Notes: generated by a model not told the origin, from the letters alone. Shown: positions 38,201-47,057, numbered from the stretch's first letter. The stretch: DNA of 64,000 nt from Marinomonas mediterranea MMB-1 (GCF_000192865.1 NC_015276.1:3162001-3226000), one strand, 5' to 3'. A program made the numbers and translations.

Positions 38201-38339
38201 CAACAAGCTCACTAGACGATTAGACCTTGAACCTGAAAATGCAGAGCAAATACAACAAGAGCTAACGCTGGCAAAACAGAAACAACTGGAAGCGGATTCA
38301 ACATTAGAAGCGCTGACTAATAAGCAAGAGAATAGATAA
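35250..38339 (+). CDS. rnfC: Rnf complex subunit C with very long repeat extension
   Basis: 1029 residues, longer than typical RnfC. Residues 1-440 are the conserved part: the NADH/FMN region with GMGGAGFPTQVK and the two cluster motifs CIRCGMCEQACP and CIECGACSYVCP. An Ala/Lys/Glu-rich linker leads to seven repeats of about 70-85 residues (501-1029), each opening with a KKAKxDxALA-type motif and continuing as predicted coiled coil. Charged, helical C-terminal repeats are known from RsxC of enteric bacteria; this one is expanded. Their role is unknown. Confidence 0.95.
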   Translation: MQAPAVYSFHGGIHPPENKTQSLQLPLGRPSLPTELVLPLGQHIGQPSRPLVKVGETVQKGQSVAINNGFLSSFLHAPTSGTVTNIELRPIAHPSGLEDLCLIIQPDGNDTWTELSPLTDWETISKTDVLAYLSEMGIVGMGGAGFPTQVKLQGAHKHPLSHFIINAAECEPYITADDMLIRERTLELILGIEILQHLVEAEQVVIGIEDNKPTAIAALKQVIRERNSTIQVAVVPTKYPSGGEKQLIKLLTNKEVPSGRHPADIGVLCQNVGTCTAIYDAIYHGKPLITRYTTLTGDAFEAPQNVEVLLGTPVSHLLEYAGTIDKKLNRLVMGGPMMGFTLNADTVPVVKTTNCILAASKKELPEPAPEQPCIRCGMCEQACPASLLPQQLLWFSKSQEHEKAEHYNLFDCIECGACSYVCPSSIPLVQYYRHTKAEIREAKEAAVKSDIAKQRFEARKARQEAEAAEKEAKRLARQKATPAKANDAKVKKPAPTAAPAMSDDSKKAKVDLAIAKGKLKKLEKSLLEAQEKEHTEDINTIQLQVDALKKDITELEAKVASAPAPKAAVKPVLSDEAKKAKVDVALIGTKLKKIQKQLADDPDNTELKEKAANFEKDLKAAQEKLATLANSSNQATAPVNDDLKKAKVDVALLGTKVKKVQKQLTEDPNNSELQNKLEGFEKELSVAQAKLAKLTQAQSNNSTSSSGTSSTKPAMSDELKKAKIDVALASTKLKKIEKQRQDDPDNNELKDKFEGFQKTLSEAEARLKQLSDSAPTSGAEKNAASTSQVDQDALKKLKIDTAIAKAAAKKADKALQKAIEINADNIDSLKQQVADAQSRVNELESSLKGGQPSQDSSKTASVDSQSKPSTAAISDDEKKRKIDLAIAKAAVNKAKKGIAVLQDQGKSEDDIIASGLPTKLKEAEQKLAELETINQSNVPTKDTLTKEPLDKTASGKAVEPLSNDLDKETLKKHKVAAALAKAQVNKLTRRLDLEPENAEQIQQELTLAKQKQLEADSTLEALTNKQENR
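36750..38336 (+). repeat. Seven degenerate coding repeats in rnfC
   Basis: Units start near MSDDSKKAKVDLA, LSDEAKKAKVDVA, VNDDLKKAKVDVA, MSDELKKAKIDVA, VDQDALKKLKIDTA, SDDEKKRKIDLA and the last near DKETLKKHKVAAA. The second to fourth also share a DDPDNTEL-type middle. The repeats are degenerate in DNA, so they are old relative to the His-Asp repeat. Confidence 0.8.
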
Positions 38340-39398
38340 ATGGCATTATTGAGGGTTACCTCTCCACACACTCAACGCGCAGGCCAAAGAACGGCTTGGG
38401 TTATGCAGATGGTTATTCTAGCGACTATTCCAGGTCTCGCTGTTCAAACGTGGCTGTTTGGATTTGGTACGCTTATTAATCTGGTTATTGCCTGCGCTAC
38501 CGCCATTGTTTTTGAAGCCGCGCTGCTTAAAGTTCGTCAGCGTTCAGTCGCTTTTTTCTTAAAAGATTACAGTGCGCTACTGACTGCGGTTTTACTCGCT
38601 TTAGCATTGCCCCCTACTGCGCCTTGGTGGCTAACAGTAACAGGCGTCGGTGTGGCGATTGTGCTAGCGAAACAAGTCTACGGTGGGCTTGGCAACAACC
38701 CCTTCAACCCAGCCATGGTTGGCTACGCTATATTGCTGGTTTCCTTTCCGGTGCCTATGACTCAGTGGATTGGCGCGCAACACCTTATCGAAGCGGGAAC
38801 AACACCAAGCTTCAGCCAAAGTTTACAAGCCATCTTTAGTCACCTTCCAACCGTTGACAGTTATACCATGGCAACCCCATTAGATGCCTTTAAACACGCG
38901 GAAGGCGCTGACCGAGCAGATGCATTTGCCTCTGTACTTGGTCTACAAAGCGCAAGCCTAACAAACTGGATCAGTGTGAACTTAGCCTATTTACTAGGCG
39001 GCTTATTTCTACTCAAGTTACGCATCATTACGTGGCACACTCCCGTGGCTCTGCTTGCTGCCTTAGCGGTCATTGCATCACTGTTTTTCTTAATCGACCC
39101 AAGTCATGCCGCGACACCTTGGTTCCACCTAACGTCAGGCGCAGCGATGTTTGGAGCCTTCTTTATCGCAACCGACCCAGTAAGCTCATGCACTAGTAAT
39201 AAAGGAAAACTGGTATACGGCGCTGGAATAGGAATACTCATTTACATCATTCGTACTTGGGGTGGTTACCCCGACGGCGTTGCATTTGCTGTACTCTTGA
39301 TGAACTTTGCGGCCCCCTTAATTGACTACTACACACAACCGCGGGCTTATGGTCATAAAAAGGCTAAAAAAGGCTTAAAATATGGGGATGACAACTAA
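38340..39398 (+). CDS. rnfD: Rnf complex subunit D (FMN-binding membrane subunit)
   Basis: 352 residues, polytopic. The acceptor threonine for covalent FMN is conserved in MATPLDAFK (T179), matching E. coli RsxD T187. GGYPDGVAFAVLLMNFAAPLIDYYTQPR closes the protein. It starts immediately after the rnfC stop codon and overlaps rnfG by one base. Confidence 0.96.
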   Translation: MALLRVTSPHTQRAGQRTAWVMQMVILATIPGLAVQTWLFGFGTLINLVIACATAIVFEAALLKVRQRSVAFFLKDYSALLTAVLLALALPPTAPWWLTVTGVGVAIVLAKQVYGGLGNNPFNPAMVGYAILLVSFPVPMTQWIGAQHLIEAGTTPSFSQSLQAIFSHLPTVDSYTMATPLDAFKHAEGADRADAFASVLGLQSASLTNWISVNLAYLLGGLFLLKLRIITWHTPVALLAALAVIASLFFLIDPSHAATPWFHLTSGAAMFGAFFIATDPVSSCTSNKGKLVYGAGIGILIYIIRTWGGYPDGVAFAVLLMNFAAPLIDYYTQPRAYGHKKAKKGLKYGDDN

Positions 39399-40015
39399 TG
39401 GAATTGATTGCTTCTATCAAACGCAACGCGATTGGCCTAGGCATCTTCGCTGTCTTAACCGCAGGCTTGATTGCAACGACACATCAAGTGACTGAGTCAA
39501 CGATTCAAGCCAACATTATTCAGGCTCAGATCGATGCATTTAATGAAATATTGCCAAAGTCGCGCTATGACAATGATCTACCTAATAGCGCGATTGAACT
39601 CGCTGCAGACCCATTGCTTGGAAGCCCAGACCCAATTAAAGCGTTCGTCGCCAAGAAGGATGGAGAAGTCACCGCTATTATCTTCGAAACCGTCGCGCCG
39701 GGGGGGTATAACGGTAACTTAGACCTTTTGGTTTCGATAGACCGAAACGGCGTCGTTACTGGATCTCGCGTCATTAGCCACAAGGAAACACCCGGACTTG
39801 GCGATAAAGTGGACTTAAAGAAATCCAGTTGGATCTTGTCTTTTGCAGAGAAATCCCTTGCAAACCCAACACTTGAAAACTGGCGCGTAAAGAAAGACGG
39901 CGGCCAGTTCGATCAATTTACTGGTGCCACAATTACACCAAGAGCTGTCGTAAGAGCTGTAAAGAATACACTTATCTACTTTGATAAAAACAAAGCTGAG
40001 CTATTGTCTCATTAA
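39398..40015 (+). CDS. rnfG: Rnf complex subunit G (covalent FMN subunit)
   Basis: 205 residues. One N-terminal transmembrane helix is followed by a periplasmic FMN-binding domain; the acceptor motif is FTGATIT (T178). GLGDKVD lies in the conserved FMN domain. Requires an FMN transferase for flavinylation. Confidence 0.96.
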   Translation: MELIASIKRNAIGLGIFAVLTAGLIATTHQVTESTIQANIIQAQIDAFNEILPKSRYDNDLPNSAIELAADPLLGSPDPIKAFVAKKDGEVTAIIFETVAPGGYNGNLDLLVSIDRNGVVTGSRVISHKETPGLGDKVDLKKSSWILSFAEKSLANPTLENWRVKKDGGQFDQFTGATITPRAVVRAVKNTLIYFDKNKAELLSH

Positions 40016-40074
40016 CCAACCTCTCATGAACCATCAACGAGTTTCGTTAGAGAGTAGCCAAGTCAGGAATCAAA

Positions 40075-40839
40075 ATGAGTGAAGAAACATTACCGTTAGA
40101 AAGTACGGACACAAATACCGCTGAAACACCAGTAAAGGACGGTCCGAATTACGCCGAAATCATCTACAACGGCATTTGGAAAAATAACCCTGCATTGGTA
40201 CAGCTTTTAGGTCTGTGCCCACTATTGGCGGTTACCAGTACAGTCGTCAATGCAATTGGCCTTGGCCTTGCCACTATGGTGGTTTTAGTCGGTTCAAACA
40301 TTGCGGTGTCACTGATTAGAAATTATGTTGCTGACGCCGTGCGCCTGCCAGCTTTTGTCATGATAATTGCTTCATTTACAACGTGTATCGAACTGATCAT
40401 GCAAGCCTACACGTACGAACTGTACCAAATTCTAGGGATCTTCATTCCTCTGATTGTGACTAACTGTGCAATCCTCGGTCGAGCAGACGCTTTCGCTAGC
40501 CGTAACTCCGTCTTACCTTCTGCACTTGACGGTGTCATGATGGGGTTAGGATTCATGATTATCTTATCTGTCCTTGGCGGCATGCGAGAACTGATTGGTC
40601 AAGGCACCTTGTTCAGCGACATGCAGCTACTCTTTGGAGAAAGCGCCGCAAGCTGGAAGCTGACGGTATTCCCTAATTACCCCGATGTCTTATTTGCAAT
40701 ATTACCACCGGGTGCTTTTATTGGATTAGGGTTACTTATAGCCGTAAAAAACCACTTTGATGAACGTGAAAAAGAACGTGAGCGTATTCGCACAGCGGGT
40801 CAAAAAACCGAGTCCCGCCGAGTTCGAGTAACAGGATAA
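40075..40839 (+). CDS. rnfE: Rnf complex subunit E
   Basis: 254 residues with about six transmembrane helices, homologous to NqrD. NPALVQLLGLCPLLAV and the LPLIVTNCAILGRADAFAS block carry the conserved Cys. An N-terminal polar stretch (about 25 residues, ESTDTNTAETPVKDGPN) precedes the usual start of the family. The gap to rnfG is 59 bases. Confidence 0.95.
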   Translation: MSEETLPLESTDTNTAETPVKDGPNYAEIIYNGIWKNNPALVQLLGLCPLLAVTSTVVNAIGLGLATMVVLVGSNIAVSLIRNYVADAVRLPAFVMIIASFTTCIELIMQAYTYELYQILGIFIPLIVTNCAILGRADAFASRNSVLPSALDGVMMGLGFMIILSVLGGMRELIGQGTLFSDMQLLFGESAASWKLTVFPNYPDVLFAILPPGAFIGLGLLIAVKNHFDEREKERERIRTAGQKTESRRVRVTG

Positions 40840-40856
40840 GTAAGGCTTCTAACGCA

Positions 40857-41492
40857 ATGAACAAAGAAAAGCGACACGAAATATTTACACGCTTACGAGC
40901 AGAGAACCCGAACCCCGTTACGGAACTAGAATACAACTCCCCTTTCGAGTTACTGATTGCCGTGCTGTTCTCTGCGCAAGCAACAGATGTCAGTGTGAAT
41001 AAAGCGACACGTAAGCTCTTCCCCGTCGCAAATACACCAGAAACCATGCTCGTTTTAGGTGTAGACGGCTTGAAGAGTTACATAAAGACCATCGGACTGT
41101 TTAACGCGAAGGCCGAAAACGCAATTAAGACGTGCCAAATGCTGATCGAACAACACAACAGTGAAGTACCTCAAACTCGCGAGGAGCTAGAGGCCTTACC
41201 TGGTGTTGGTAGAAAAACGGCCAATGTGGTTCTAAACACAGCATTTCGTCAAATCGCTATGGCCGTCGACACTCATATATTTCGAGTGTCTAATAGAACT
41301 AAAATTGCCCCTGGTAAAAACGTGCTTGAAGTCGAACAAAAACTGCTTAGATTTTTGCCAAAGGAGTTCCTTCTCGATGCACACCATTGGCTAATTCTTC
41401 ATGGCCGCTACATATGCACCGCCCGTAAACCGAAATGCGATGCGTGCATTATTGAAGACTTATGCGAGTTCAAAGAAAAAACATCGAGCTAA
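40857..41492 (+). CDS. nth: Endonuclease III
   Basis: 211 residues. The helix-hairpin-helix LPGVGRKTANVVLN, the catalytic Lys/Asp region (VDTHIFRVSNR) and the C-terminal [4Fe-4S] loop CTARKPKCDACIIEDLC are present. It excises oxidised pyrimidines from DNA. It is the conventional last gene of the rnf operon, 17 bases after rnfE. Confidence 0.97.
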   Translation: MNKEKRHEIFTRLRAENPNPVTELEYNSPFELLIAVLFSAQATDVSVNKATRKLFPVANTPETMLVLGVDGLKSYIKTIGLFNAKAENAIKTCQMLIEQHNSEVPQTREELEALPGVGRKTANVVLNTAFRQIAMAVDTHIFRVSNRTKIAPGKNVLEVEQKLLRFLPKEFLLDAHHWLILHGRYICTARKPKCDACIIEDLCEFKEKTSS

Positions 41493-41740
41493 TAAGCATT
41501 CTCACTTAAGCACTATGACTAACAGCGCTACTTACGCTTTATCTTAGCGACTATGTAACAAAACTCTCCATTACACTCGCCCCTGAATTCAAGTTCGAAG
41601 TGCGACAAATATACACATTTTGATCGCATCTTTGATTTTAAAGAAACTCAGCATATTATAAGATGATTCATATCATTCTATTTTTTACGTCAGGAAGACG
41701 TCAATCTAGGTTGATAAATCGGCACATCTTCGGAGTATAT

Positions 41741-42358
41741 ATGACTGGGATGAATCTAAATTACCGACAAAGAGTGTGGTCTCTCACCCTTATTATGGTG
41801 ATTAGTCTAATTATTTTTCTGGGTATTGGGCTAAACTTAATAAAAGCAACGCTTGTAGACAGTAGCAAGCGTGAAATCCAATCCGTTCTGGCGTTCGCCG
41901 TTCACAACGCAAATGTTTTTGTCGAAAAAGCAGAACGAGGAGACATGCCGAGACAAGAGGCTGAAATACAAGTCGTTAAGCTTCTTTCTAACATGCAACA
42001 TGAACACGCTTATGTATGGGCAAATGATTCCGACGCGATTGCTCGTGTCCATATAAGACCAGAAAAAATTGGTGTTTTTCAAAGCTCATATTTAAGACAC
42101 ATCACCGCCCTATCAGACGAAGACATTATTTTTAGAGAGGCGACAAACCTAAAGCCGTTTTCTAATAAAAAGATATTTAAAATTAATGGCATAACCAGAC
42201 TTCCCGATTGGAACTGGGTCATAGGCTACGGCGTGTATTTGGACGACATTAACACGTTACTGTGGAAATACATGAAAACGTACACACTAACGGTATTTCT
42301 TATCTGCACTCTAATTTGGGCTGGCTGCTTTTACTTATTACAAAATAAAAAGCAATAA
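41741..42358 (+). CDS. Membrane protein with a single cache-type sensor domain and no output domain
   Basis: 205 residues from ATG 41741 (GGAG five bases upstream); a 26-codon longer reading is less likely. Two transmembrane helices (about 16-36 and 178-198) bracket a periplasmic domain of the sCache_2 type: HEHAYVWANDSDAIARVHIRPEKIG and LPDWNWVIGYGVYLDDIN are characteristic of the sensory half of chemoreceptors and kinases. No HAMP, kinase, GGDEF or signalling domain follows. It lies 97 bases before the EAL gene, so it may act as its ligand sensor. Confidence 0.75.
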   Translation: MTGMNLNYRQRVWSLTLIMVISLIIFLGIGLNLIKATLVDSSKREIQSVLAFAVHNANVFVEKAERGDMPRQEAEIQVVKLLSNMQHEHAYVWANDSDAIARVHIRPEKIGVFQSSYLRHITALSDEDIIFREATNLKPFSNKKIFKINGITRLPDWNWVIGYGVYLDDINTLLWKYMKTYTLTVFLICTLIWAGCFYLLQNKKQ

Positions 42359-42455
42359 CCCTTTTTTATCGATGATCGCAAAAACAAGCTTAGGGGGATT
42401 ACTCTTCGCTTGAACGACTAGGTTACATGATTAACTATTTATTCGGCTGCTTTCT

Positions 42456-44096
42456 ATGACAATAAATGCACATACGTTTATATCGTTACTGAATCTCAAT
42501 AATCGAGTTTACTTTTCGTCGTATGCTGCACTATTTATTTTTAGCTCACTTATTTTTTTTCCAGTACTTCTGCATCTTATTATCATCCTATACCATTCTT
42601 CTTATCTGAAAGACTACGGCTTAGAAAACCTAACCACAGCGACTCAAGTACAATTTCAAATCAAGCAAAGCCTTACTATCCAAGCTGATGATGAAAACAC
42701 ACTGTGTAGTAAGGAGGATTTCAAACGTCTTAGGGAATTTATCGATAAATATCATTACATTGGAGACGTTGGCCGTATCCAAGATGGAAAAATGCTGTGT
42801 AGTGTTAAACAAGGCATACTTGAGCGCCCTTTAGAGCTGCCATCACCCGATATTATCAGTAAAGAAGGCACTCTCTTTTGGAACAATCAAAATAAAAAAG
42901 ACATCAATGACAATACCTCTCCGTTCTTTGGTAGAGGCAATACCGTCGCATTTATTTCCTCTTTGTATATGAAGGATTTTGAGCTTTATAGCCACACCTC
43001 AACATCGCATTTTGGTGGAATTCTGTACTCATCAAATGAGAATTTCGTTTACAAAGTCTTCGGTGATATCAGCTTAAACACCATCAATCATGCGAAAGAC
43101 CTCCCCGACTCGATATTAAACTACCTTCCAATTCCAAATCGCTTTATTAAACGAACATTCTGCGATGGCATTACCGATACCTGTATATTAGTTATAAATC
43201 GTAAATTGGGGCTTTATCGCTTGGGATACCCAGCCCTTATTTCGCTTGCGATTCTAAACCTATTAATCGGCGCTTTGATTGTTGTGCTTTATGGGCATTA
43301 TCGATCAGGTCCAAAACTCTTTATCAGACAACTAAAACAAGCCATTAAAAAAGACAAGATAACACCAGAGTATCAACCAAAACTTCAGCTTTTTGATAAG
43401 AAAATCATAGGGGTAGAAGCACTTGCTAGATGGCATGATCCGCGCCTCGGGCAAGTACCACCAGACCTATTTATCACGTCCGCAGAAGAGCTCGGTCTCA
43501 TCAACGAACTATCACGAAAGTTTATCTTGAAAGTATTAGGTGAACTGCATGATCAATTAGAAAACGATTCAAGCTTTTCCGTAAGCATTAACCTCTCTTC
43601 TGAGATACTGACTGAGCCAAATTTTCATTTGTTTCTTCGTGATGCCCTAGAGCCTTACAACATCAACGTAAATCAGATCATTCTAGAAATAACAGAAAGA
43701 ACATCATCAAATAACAAATCCATGTCCGAATCGTCAAAACACCTGTCAGAAGAAGGCTACCTAATTTCTCTGGACGACTTTGGTACCGGGTTCTCCAACT
43801 TAGAATGGCTTTCTACACTCGAACCTTATGAATTAAAGGTCGACAAAATGTTTACTCAATCGATCGAGGCGAACACAATCCAGAACTACTCTTTGCTCGG
43901 AATACTAAAAATGATTGAGTATTTAGATGTGGTCGTCGTTTTTGAAGGGATAGAAACAGAAGAGCAGTATCAACTTTTTCGGGAAAAAGCGCCGACAGCA
44001 ATCGGGCAAGGTTGGTATTTTTACAGATCGATGCCCATTGAAAAACTATTAGCGATATTAGAGAAGTCTCACTCTGAAAAAATGAAAGCCGCTTAA
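42456..44096 (+). CDS. CSS-motif EAL-domain cyclic-di-GMP phosphodiesterase
   Basis: 546 residues. TM1 (about 22-46), a periplasmic CSS-type domain with two Cys (LCSKEDFKRL and LCSVKQG), and TM2 (about 264-284) precede the cytoplasmic EAL domain. Catalytic residues look intact: GVEALARW, SINLSS, EITER, DDFGTGFSNLEWL, LKVDKMF and EGIETEEQ. In related E. coli proteins disulfide state of the CSS pair controls activity. It should degrade cyclic-di-GMP. No clear Shine-Dalgarno sequence precedes the ATG. Its neighbours are a cache-domain protein upstream and a convergent small gene downstream. Confidence 0.9.
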   Translation: MTINAHTFISLLNLNNRVYFSSYAALFIFSSLIFFPVLLHLIIILYHSSYLKDYGLENLTTATQVQFQIKQSLTIQADDENTLCSKEDFKRLREFIDKYHYIGDVGRIQDGKMLCSVKQGILERPLELPSPDIISKEGTLFWNNQNKKDINDNTSPFFGRGNTVAFISSLYMKDFELYSHTSTSHFGGILYSSNENFVYKVFGDISLNTINHAKDLPDSILNYLPIPNRFIKRTFCDGITDTCILVINRKLGLYRLGYPALISLAILNLLIGALIVVLYGHYRSGPKLFIRQLKQAIKKDKITPEYQPKLQLFDKKIIGVEALARWHDPRLGQVPPDLFITSAEELGLINELSRKFILKVLGELHDQLENDSSFSVSINLSSEILTEPNFHLFLRDALEPYNINVNQIILEITERTSSNNKSMSESSKHLSEEGYLISLDDFGTGFSNLEWLSTLEPYELKVDKMFTQSIEANTIQNYSLLGILKMIEYLDVVVVFEGIETEEQYQLFREKAPTAIGQGWYFYRSMPIEKLLAILEKSHSEKMKAA

Positions 44097-44104
44097 GGAA
44101 GACT

Positions 44105-44146
44105 GTGAAAGGCTCGCGGAGTCTATGTCACACGAGCTTTCAGTTT
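44105..44146 (+). terminator. Hairpin after the EAL gene
   Basis: TGAAAGGCTCG pairs with CGAGCTTTCA around a long loop and is followed by TTTTC. It lies between convergent genes. Confidence 0.5.
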
Positions 44147-44159
44147 TCATTGCGCGTTC

Positions 44160-44294
44160 TTAAGCTTTTTTTAGAGCTTTCTTAAGCTTAGCAATTTTTG
44201 ATTTTTGCTTTGCGACTTTCTCTTTGCGAGCTTTAATTTCTTTTTTCAGTGACTTAGCTTCTTTAGATACAGATTTAACGTCTTTCTTAGCCAT
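44160..44294 (-). CDS. 44-residue lysine-rich small protein
   Basis: 44 residues, 18 of them Lys, plus regular Ala, Leu, Ile and Val (starts MAKKDVKSVSKEAKSLKKEI), predicted as a single amphipathic or coiled-coil helix. AAGGAGT lies six to seven bases before the ATG, so translation is likely. No recognised family; resembles histone-H1-like or nucleic-acid-binding tails by composition only. It is a stand-alone gene convergent with the EAL gene, 209 bases from the next gene upstream on its strand. Confidence 0.65.
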   Translation of the reverse strand: MAKKDVKSVSKEAKSLKKEIKARKEKVAKQKSKIAKLKKALKKA

Positions 44295-44503
44295 GTTTGG
44301 ACTCCTTATTATTTTTTGTCATGTCGCAATTCAGTAACGACGAAACCATCGTAGGAGAAAAGTCCTCCTTTTAAAACAGCTGAAACATAATTGTCATCAA
44401 AAGTTCATAAAAAAGACCTTAAAATGAAATTTTATATCTGAATTAATCGTACGTATCGTTAAAGTTCACCATACGTTCACCTCCTTCAGCCGATAACAAA
44501 GTA

Positions 44504-45193
44504 TTAAGACGCCTTCTTTGTCAAACTGTACTTACGTTCAGGGCGACCAACACTTCCATAGCTAACTTCTGCCATCAACTCACCGTAACTCACCAAATAT
44601 TCAAGGTACCTTCTCGCTGTCGTTCGGCTTGCATTAATCAGTTTACCGACTTCTTCTGCATTTAATGGCTCTGCGGCCTCTCGCACAACCTCAGCGACTT
44701 TGTTTAGAGTCAACGCGTCAATACCTTTTGGCAGTTGTTGAGCAGCATTCCCTGAAGTATTTCCTAAAAGCTGGTCAACGTCGTTTTGAGCAAACGTTTG
44801 CAATGCATTTAGCTTCTCCAGATGCGTCATATAGTTATTCAATGCATCGCGTAGCCGTTCAAAGACTAGCGGCTTAAGAATGTAATCAAAGATACCGCCA
44901 TGCAGCGCAGCGCGAAGTGTTTCCGTTTCTCGGGCTGCAGTAATCAGAATAATGTCTGTCGATTGATCTTCAGCTCGAATATCACGTAATAAATCCAACC
45001 CATTACCATCAGGAAACTGAACATCCAGCAGCAGTAAATCCGGTTTTAATATCGAAATAAGATCCCTTGCTTCAGCCAATCCGTGTGCAATGCCCACTAG
45101 TTCAACGCCATTTATGCGTTCTAAAAATCGTTTTTGTATTTCCGCAATTCTGACGTCATCTTCGACAATCACTACACTAATAACAGAACTCAA
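44504..45193 (-). CDS. CitB/DcuR-type response regulator
   Basis: 229 residues. A receiver domain (about 1-125: VIVEDDVRIAE, the phospho-acceptor region LLLDVQFPDGNG and the Lys in YILKPL) is followed by a winged-HTH domain (TLNKVAEVVREAAEPLNAEEVGKLINASRTTARRYLEYLV). It overlaps the kinase gene by four bases. The pair lies divergent from tctCBA and probably controls it; the inducer is probably a C4- or tricarboxylate. Confidence 0.92.
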   Translation of the reverse strand: MSSVISVVIVEDDVRIAEIQKRFLERINGVELVGIAHGLAEARDLISILKPDLLLLDVQFPDGNGLDLLRDIRAEDQSTDIILITAARETETLRAALHGGIFDYILKPLVFERLRDALNNYMTHLEKLNALQTFAQNDVDQLLGNTSGNAAQQLPKGIDALTLNKVAEVVREAAEPLNAEEVGKLINASRTTARRYLEYLVSYGELMAEVSYGSVGRPERKYSLTKKAS

Positions 45194-46905
45194 GACACCA
45201 CTCCTATCATTGTTTTATTTTCTTTTGAGGGGGTTATTTTGGGGATATAAACAGTAAATCGGCTACCGCCAGTATCTGCAGGCTCGATAGTAACCGTCGC
45301 ACTGATTCTTTGCAGTAAGGTGTGCACTAGATGCAGACCAATGCCATGACCAGGTTCATTTTTAGAAGACACACCACGGGTGAAAATGCGCTCTTGCAGT
45401 TCTGTTGGAATACCTGCTCCTTGATCTTCGATTTCAAAAATTAAGTCGTTACCGAAGTCCGTCATTGTCAATGTAACCTCACCTCCTCGTCCCGAATGCT
45501 CAAGGGTGGCTTCAAAGGCGTTATCAAGTAAGTTACCTAAGATACTGACTAGTTGCTCACGAGCAATATGATCGGGAATATCCGTCATATGACTTTCTGA
45601 ATCTATCGTCAACATTAGCCCTAGTTCTCTGGCGCGGTTAAATTTACCCAACAAACAGCCCGCTAAGATGGGATCTGGCACCGCTTCCACCAGCAGATGC
45701 ATTAACGCTTGATGATTTTCAGTCTCCTGACCGATAAGTGCCAATGCGTCCTTCGTTGCACCTATCTGGATCAAGCCGGCAATAGTATGCAATTTATTCG
45801 AGTATTCGTGAGTTTGACTTCGTAAACTGTCCGCGTATTGCTTTATTCGCGTTAATTTTCGACTCACCATATCCAGTTCATTTTTAGGCCTGAAACTGGA
45901 AACAACACCAATGATTTTTTCGCCTTCCTTCACTGGCAATCGGTTAGCAATCAAGCATAAATCACCAAGCCAGAACTCGCGATCAAACTGCGGCTGTCCG
46001 TCTTCAAGTACTTCAAAAAGTTGGCTATCTGGCAGGATTTTATTGATGGGCTGCCCCATTAATGAGGCCTTATCAGGCAAATTTAGAGTGTTTACAGCAG
46101 CACGGTTAAACGTTGTGACTTCACCATCAGCGTTAATCGCAATAATACCTTCACGGACGGACTCAAGGGTTGCATTGCGTTCTTCAAATAAACTGCCGAT
46201 TTGCTCTGGCTCTAAGCCAAAAATCGCTTTTTTGAAATGATTGGCAAACCAGATCGCGATCAGGACACTGAGAACAAAGGCACCTAATATGACAACAATA
46301 AGTGTTGTTCGATAACTAATCAGAATGGTTTCTAAGGAAGTAAGAGCGAAGCCAACAGACACAATACCAATAACGCTCTCGCCATCTACTGAAAAAATGG
46401 GGGCTTTGCCTCGAATCGATGGCCCGAGACTTCCTACTGCGACTTGCGTATAAGACTTGCCTTCAAGTAAGGCAATTTCGTTATGGTCCCCTTCATCGTC
46501 ATGCATGGGTTTGCCGAGTCGCTCAACATTCGGGTGAGAAAGGCGAACGCCAACTTTATCACCAATCACGACAAATCGAGCATGAGAGGCATCAGCAAGT
46601 AGCAAGCTCAACGGTTGTAGCACTTCGCTATTACGATTCGCGACCGCTTCAACCACCTCTGGCACAATAGCAATGGTCTTTGCTACTTCTAGCGCGCGCG
46701 CTGCCATTTGATCTTCAAGTGCGTTATCAAGGTAATTCAATGCGAATACCCCCAAACCACCTGTTTGTATCAAAGCCATTACGCCCAGAACTAAGGTCAT
46801 TCGTGTCTTTAACTTCAGTTCTCGCAGCTTTTTAAACTTAAACGCTCTCAATATACGACTCATAAATTCATTCTTTTTCTTTTTATCATATACAAGATCG
46901 TGCAA
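45190..46905 (-). CDS. CitA/DcuS-type sensor histidine kinase
   Basis: 571 residues as drawn. TM1 (about 36-56), a periplasmic PAS-like/cache domain (about 60-195) with ARFVVIGDKVGVRLSHPN, TM2 (about 200-222), a cytoplasmic PAS domain, the H-box RSQTHEYSNKLHTIAG, and the ATPase domain (NLLDNAFEA, DQGAGIP, GHGIGLHLV). This is the citrate/C4-dicarboxylate kinase layout. The start is uncertain: TTG at 46905 has AGGAG only about three bases upstream, and ATG 46863 has none. The start region is 152 bases from tctC on the other strand. Confidence 0.92.
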   Translation of the reverse strand: MHDLVYDKKKKNEFMSRILRAFKFKKLRELKLKTRMTLVLGVMALIQTGGLGVFALNYLDNALEDQMAARALEVAKTIAIVPEVVEAVANRNSEVLQPLSLLLADASHARFVVIGDKVGVRLSHPNVERLGKPMHDDEGDHNEIALLEGKSYTQVAVGSLGPSIRGKAPIFSVDGESVIGIVSVGFALTSLETILISYRTTLIVVILGAFVLSVLIAIWFANHFKKAIFGLEPEQIGSLFEERNATLESVREGIIAINADGEVTTFNRAAVNTLNLPDKASLMGQPINKILPDSQLFEVLEDGQPQFDREFWLGDLCLIANRLPVKEGEKIIGVVSSFRPKNELDMVSRKLTRIKQYADSLRSQTHEYSNKLHTIAGLIQIGATKDALALIGQETENHQALMHLLVEAVPDPILAGCLLGKFNRARELGLMLTIDSESHMTDIPDHIAREQLVSILGNLLDNAFEATLEHSGRGGEVTLTMTDFGNDLIFEIEDQGAGIPTELQERIFTRGVSSKNEPGHGIGLHLVHTLLQRISATVTIEPADTGGSRFTVYIPKITPSKENKTMIGVVS

Positions 46906-47057
46906 AAGCTCCTGTAAACAGAATGAACAAAATAGATTTTATGCCCCTAACACTCATTAAACACAAAATATTTTGTTCTTCCCGAGTTAGACCTATATTC
47001 GAAAACGTTACTAAGAAAACACGTAATAAACATGTAAAAACAATAAGAGGAATAATC

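Noticed and set aside
39129..39160. RnfD has SGAA where E. coli RsxD has SGAT/SGGT, suggesting loss of the flavin acceptor threonine.
   Set aside because: The covalent FMN threonine of RsxD (T187) lies in the ATPLD segment, which is intact here as ATPLDAFK (T179).
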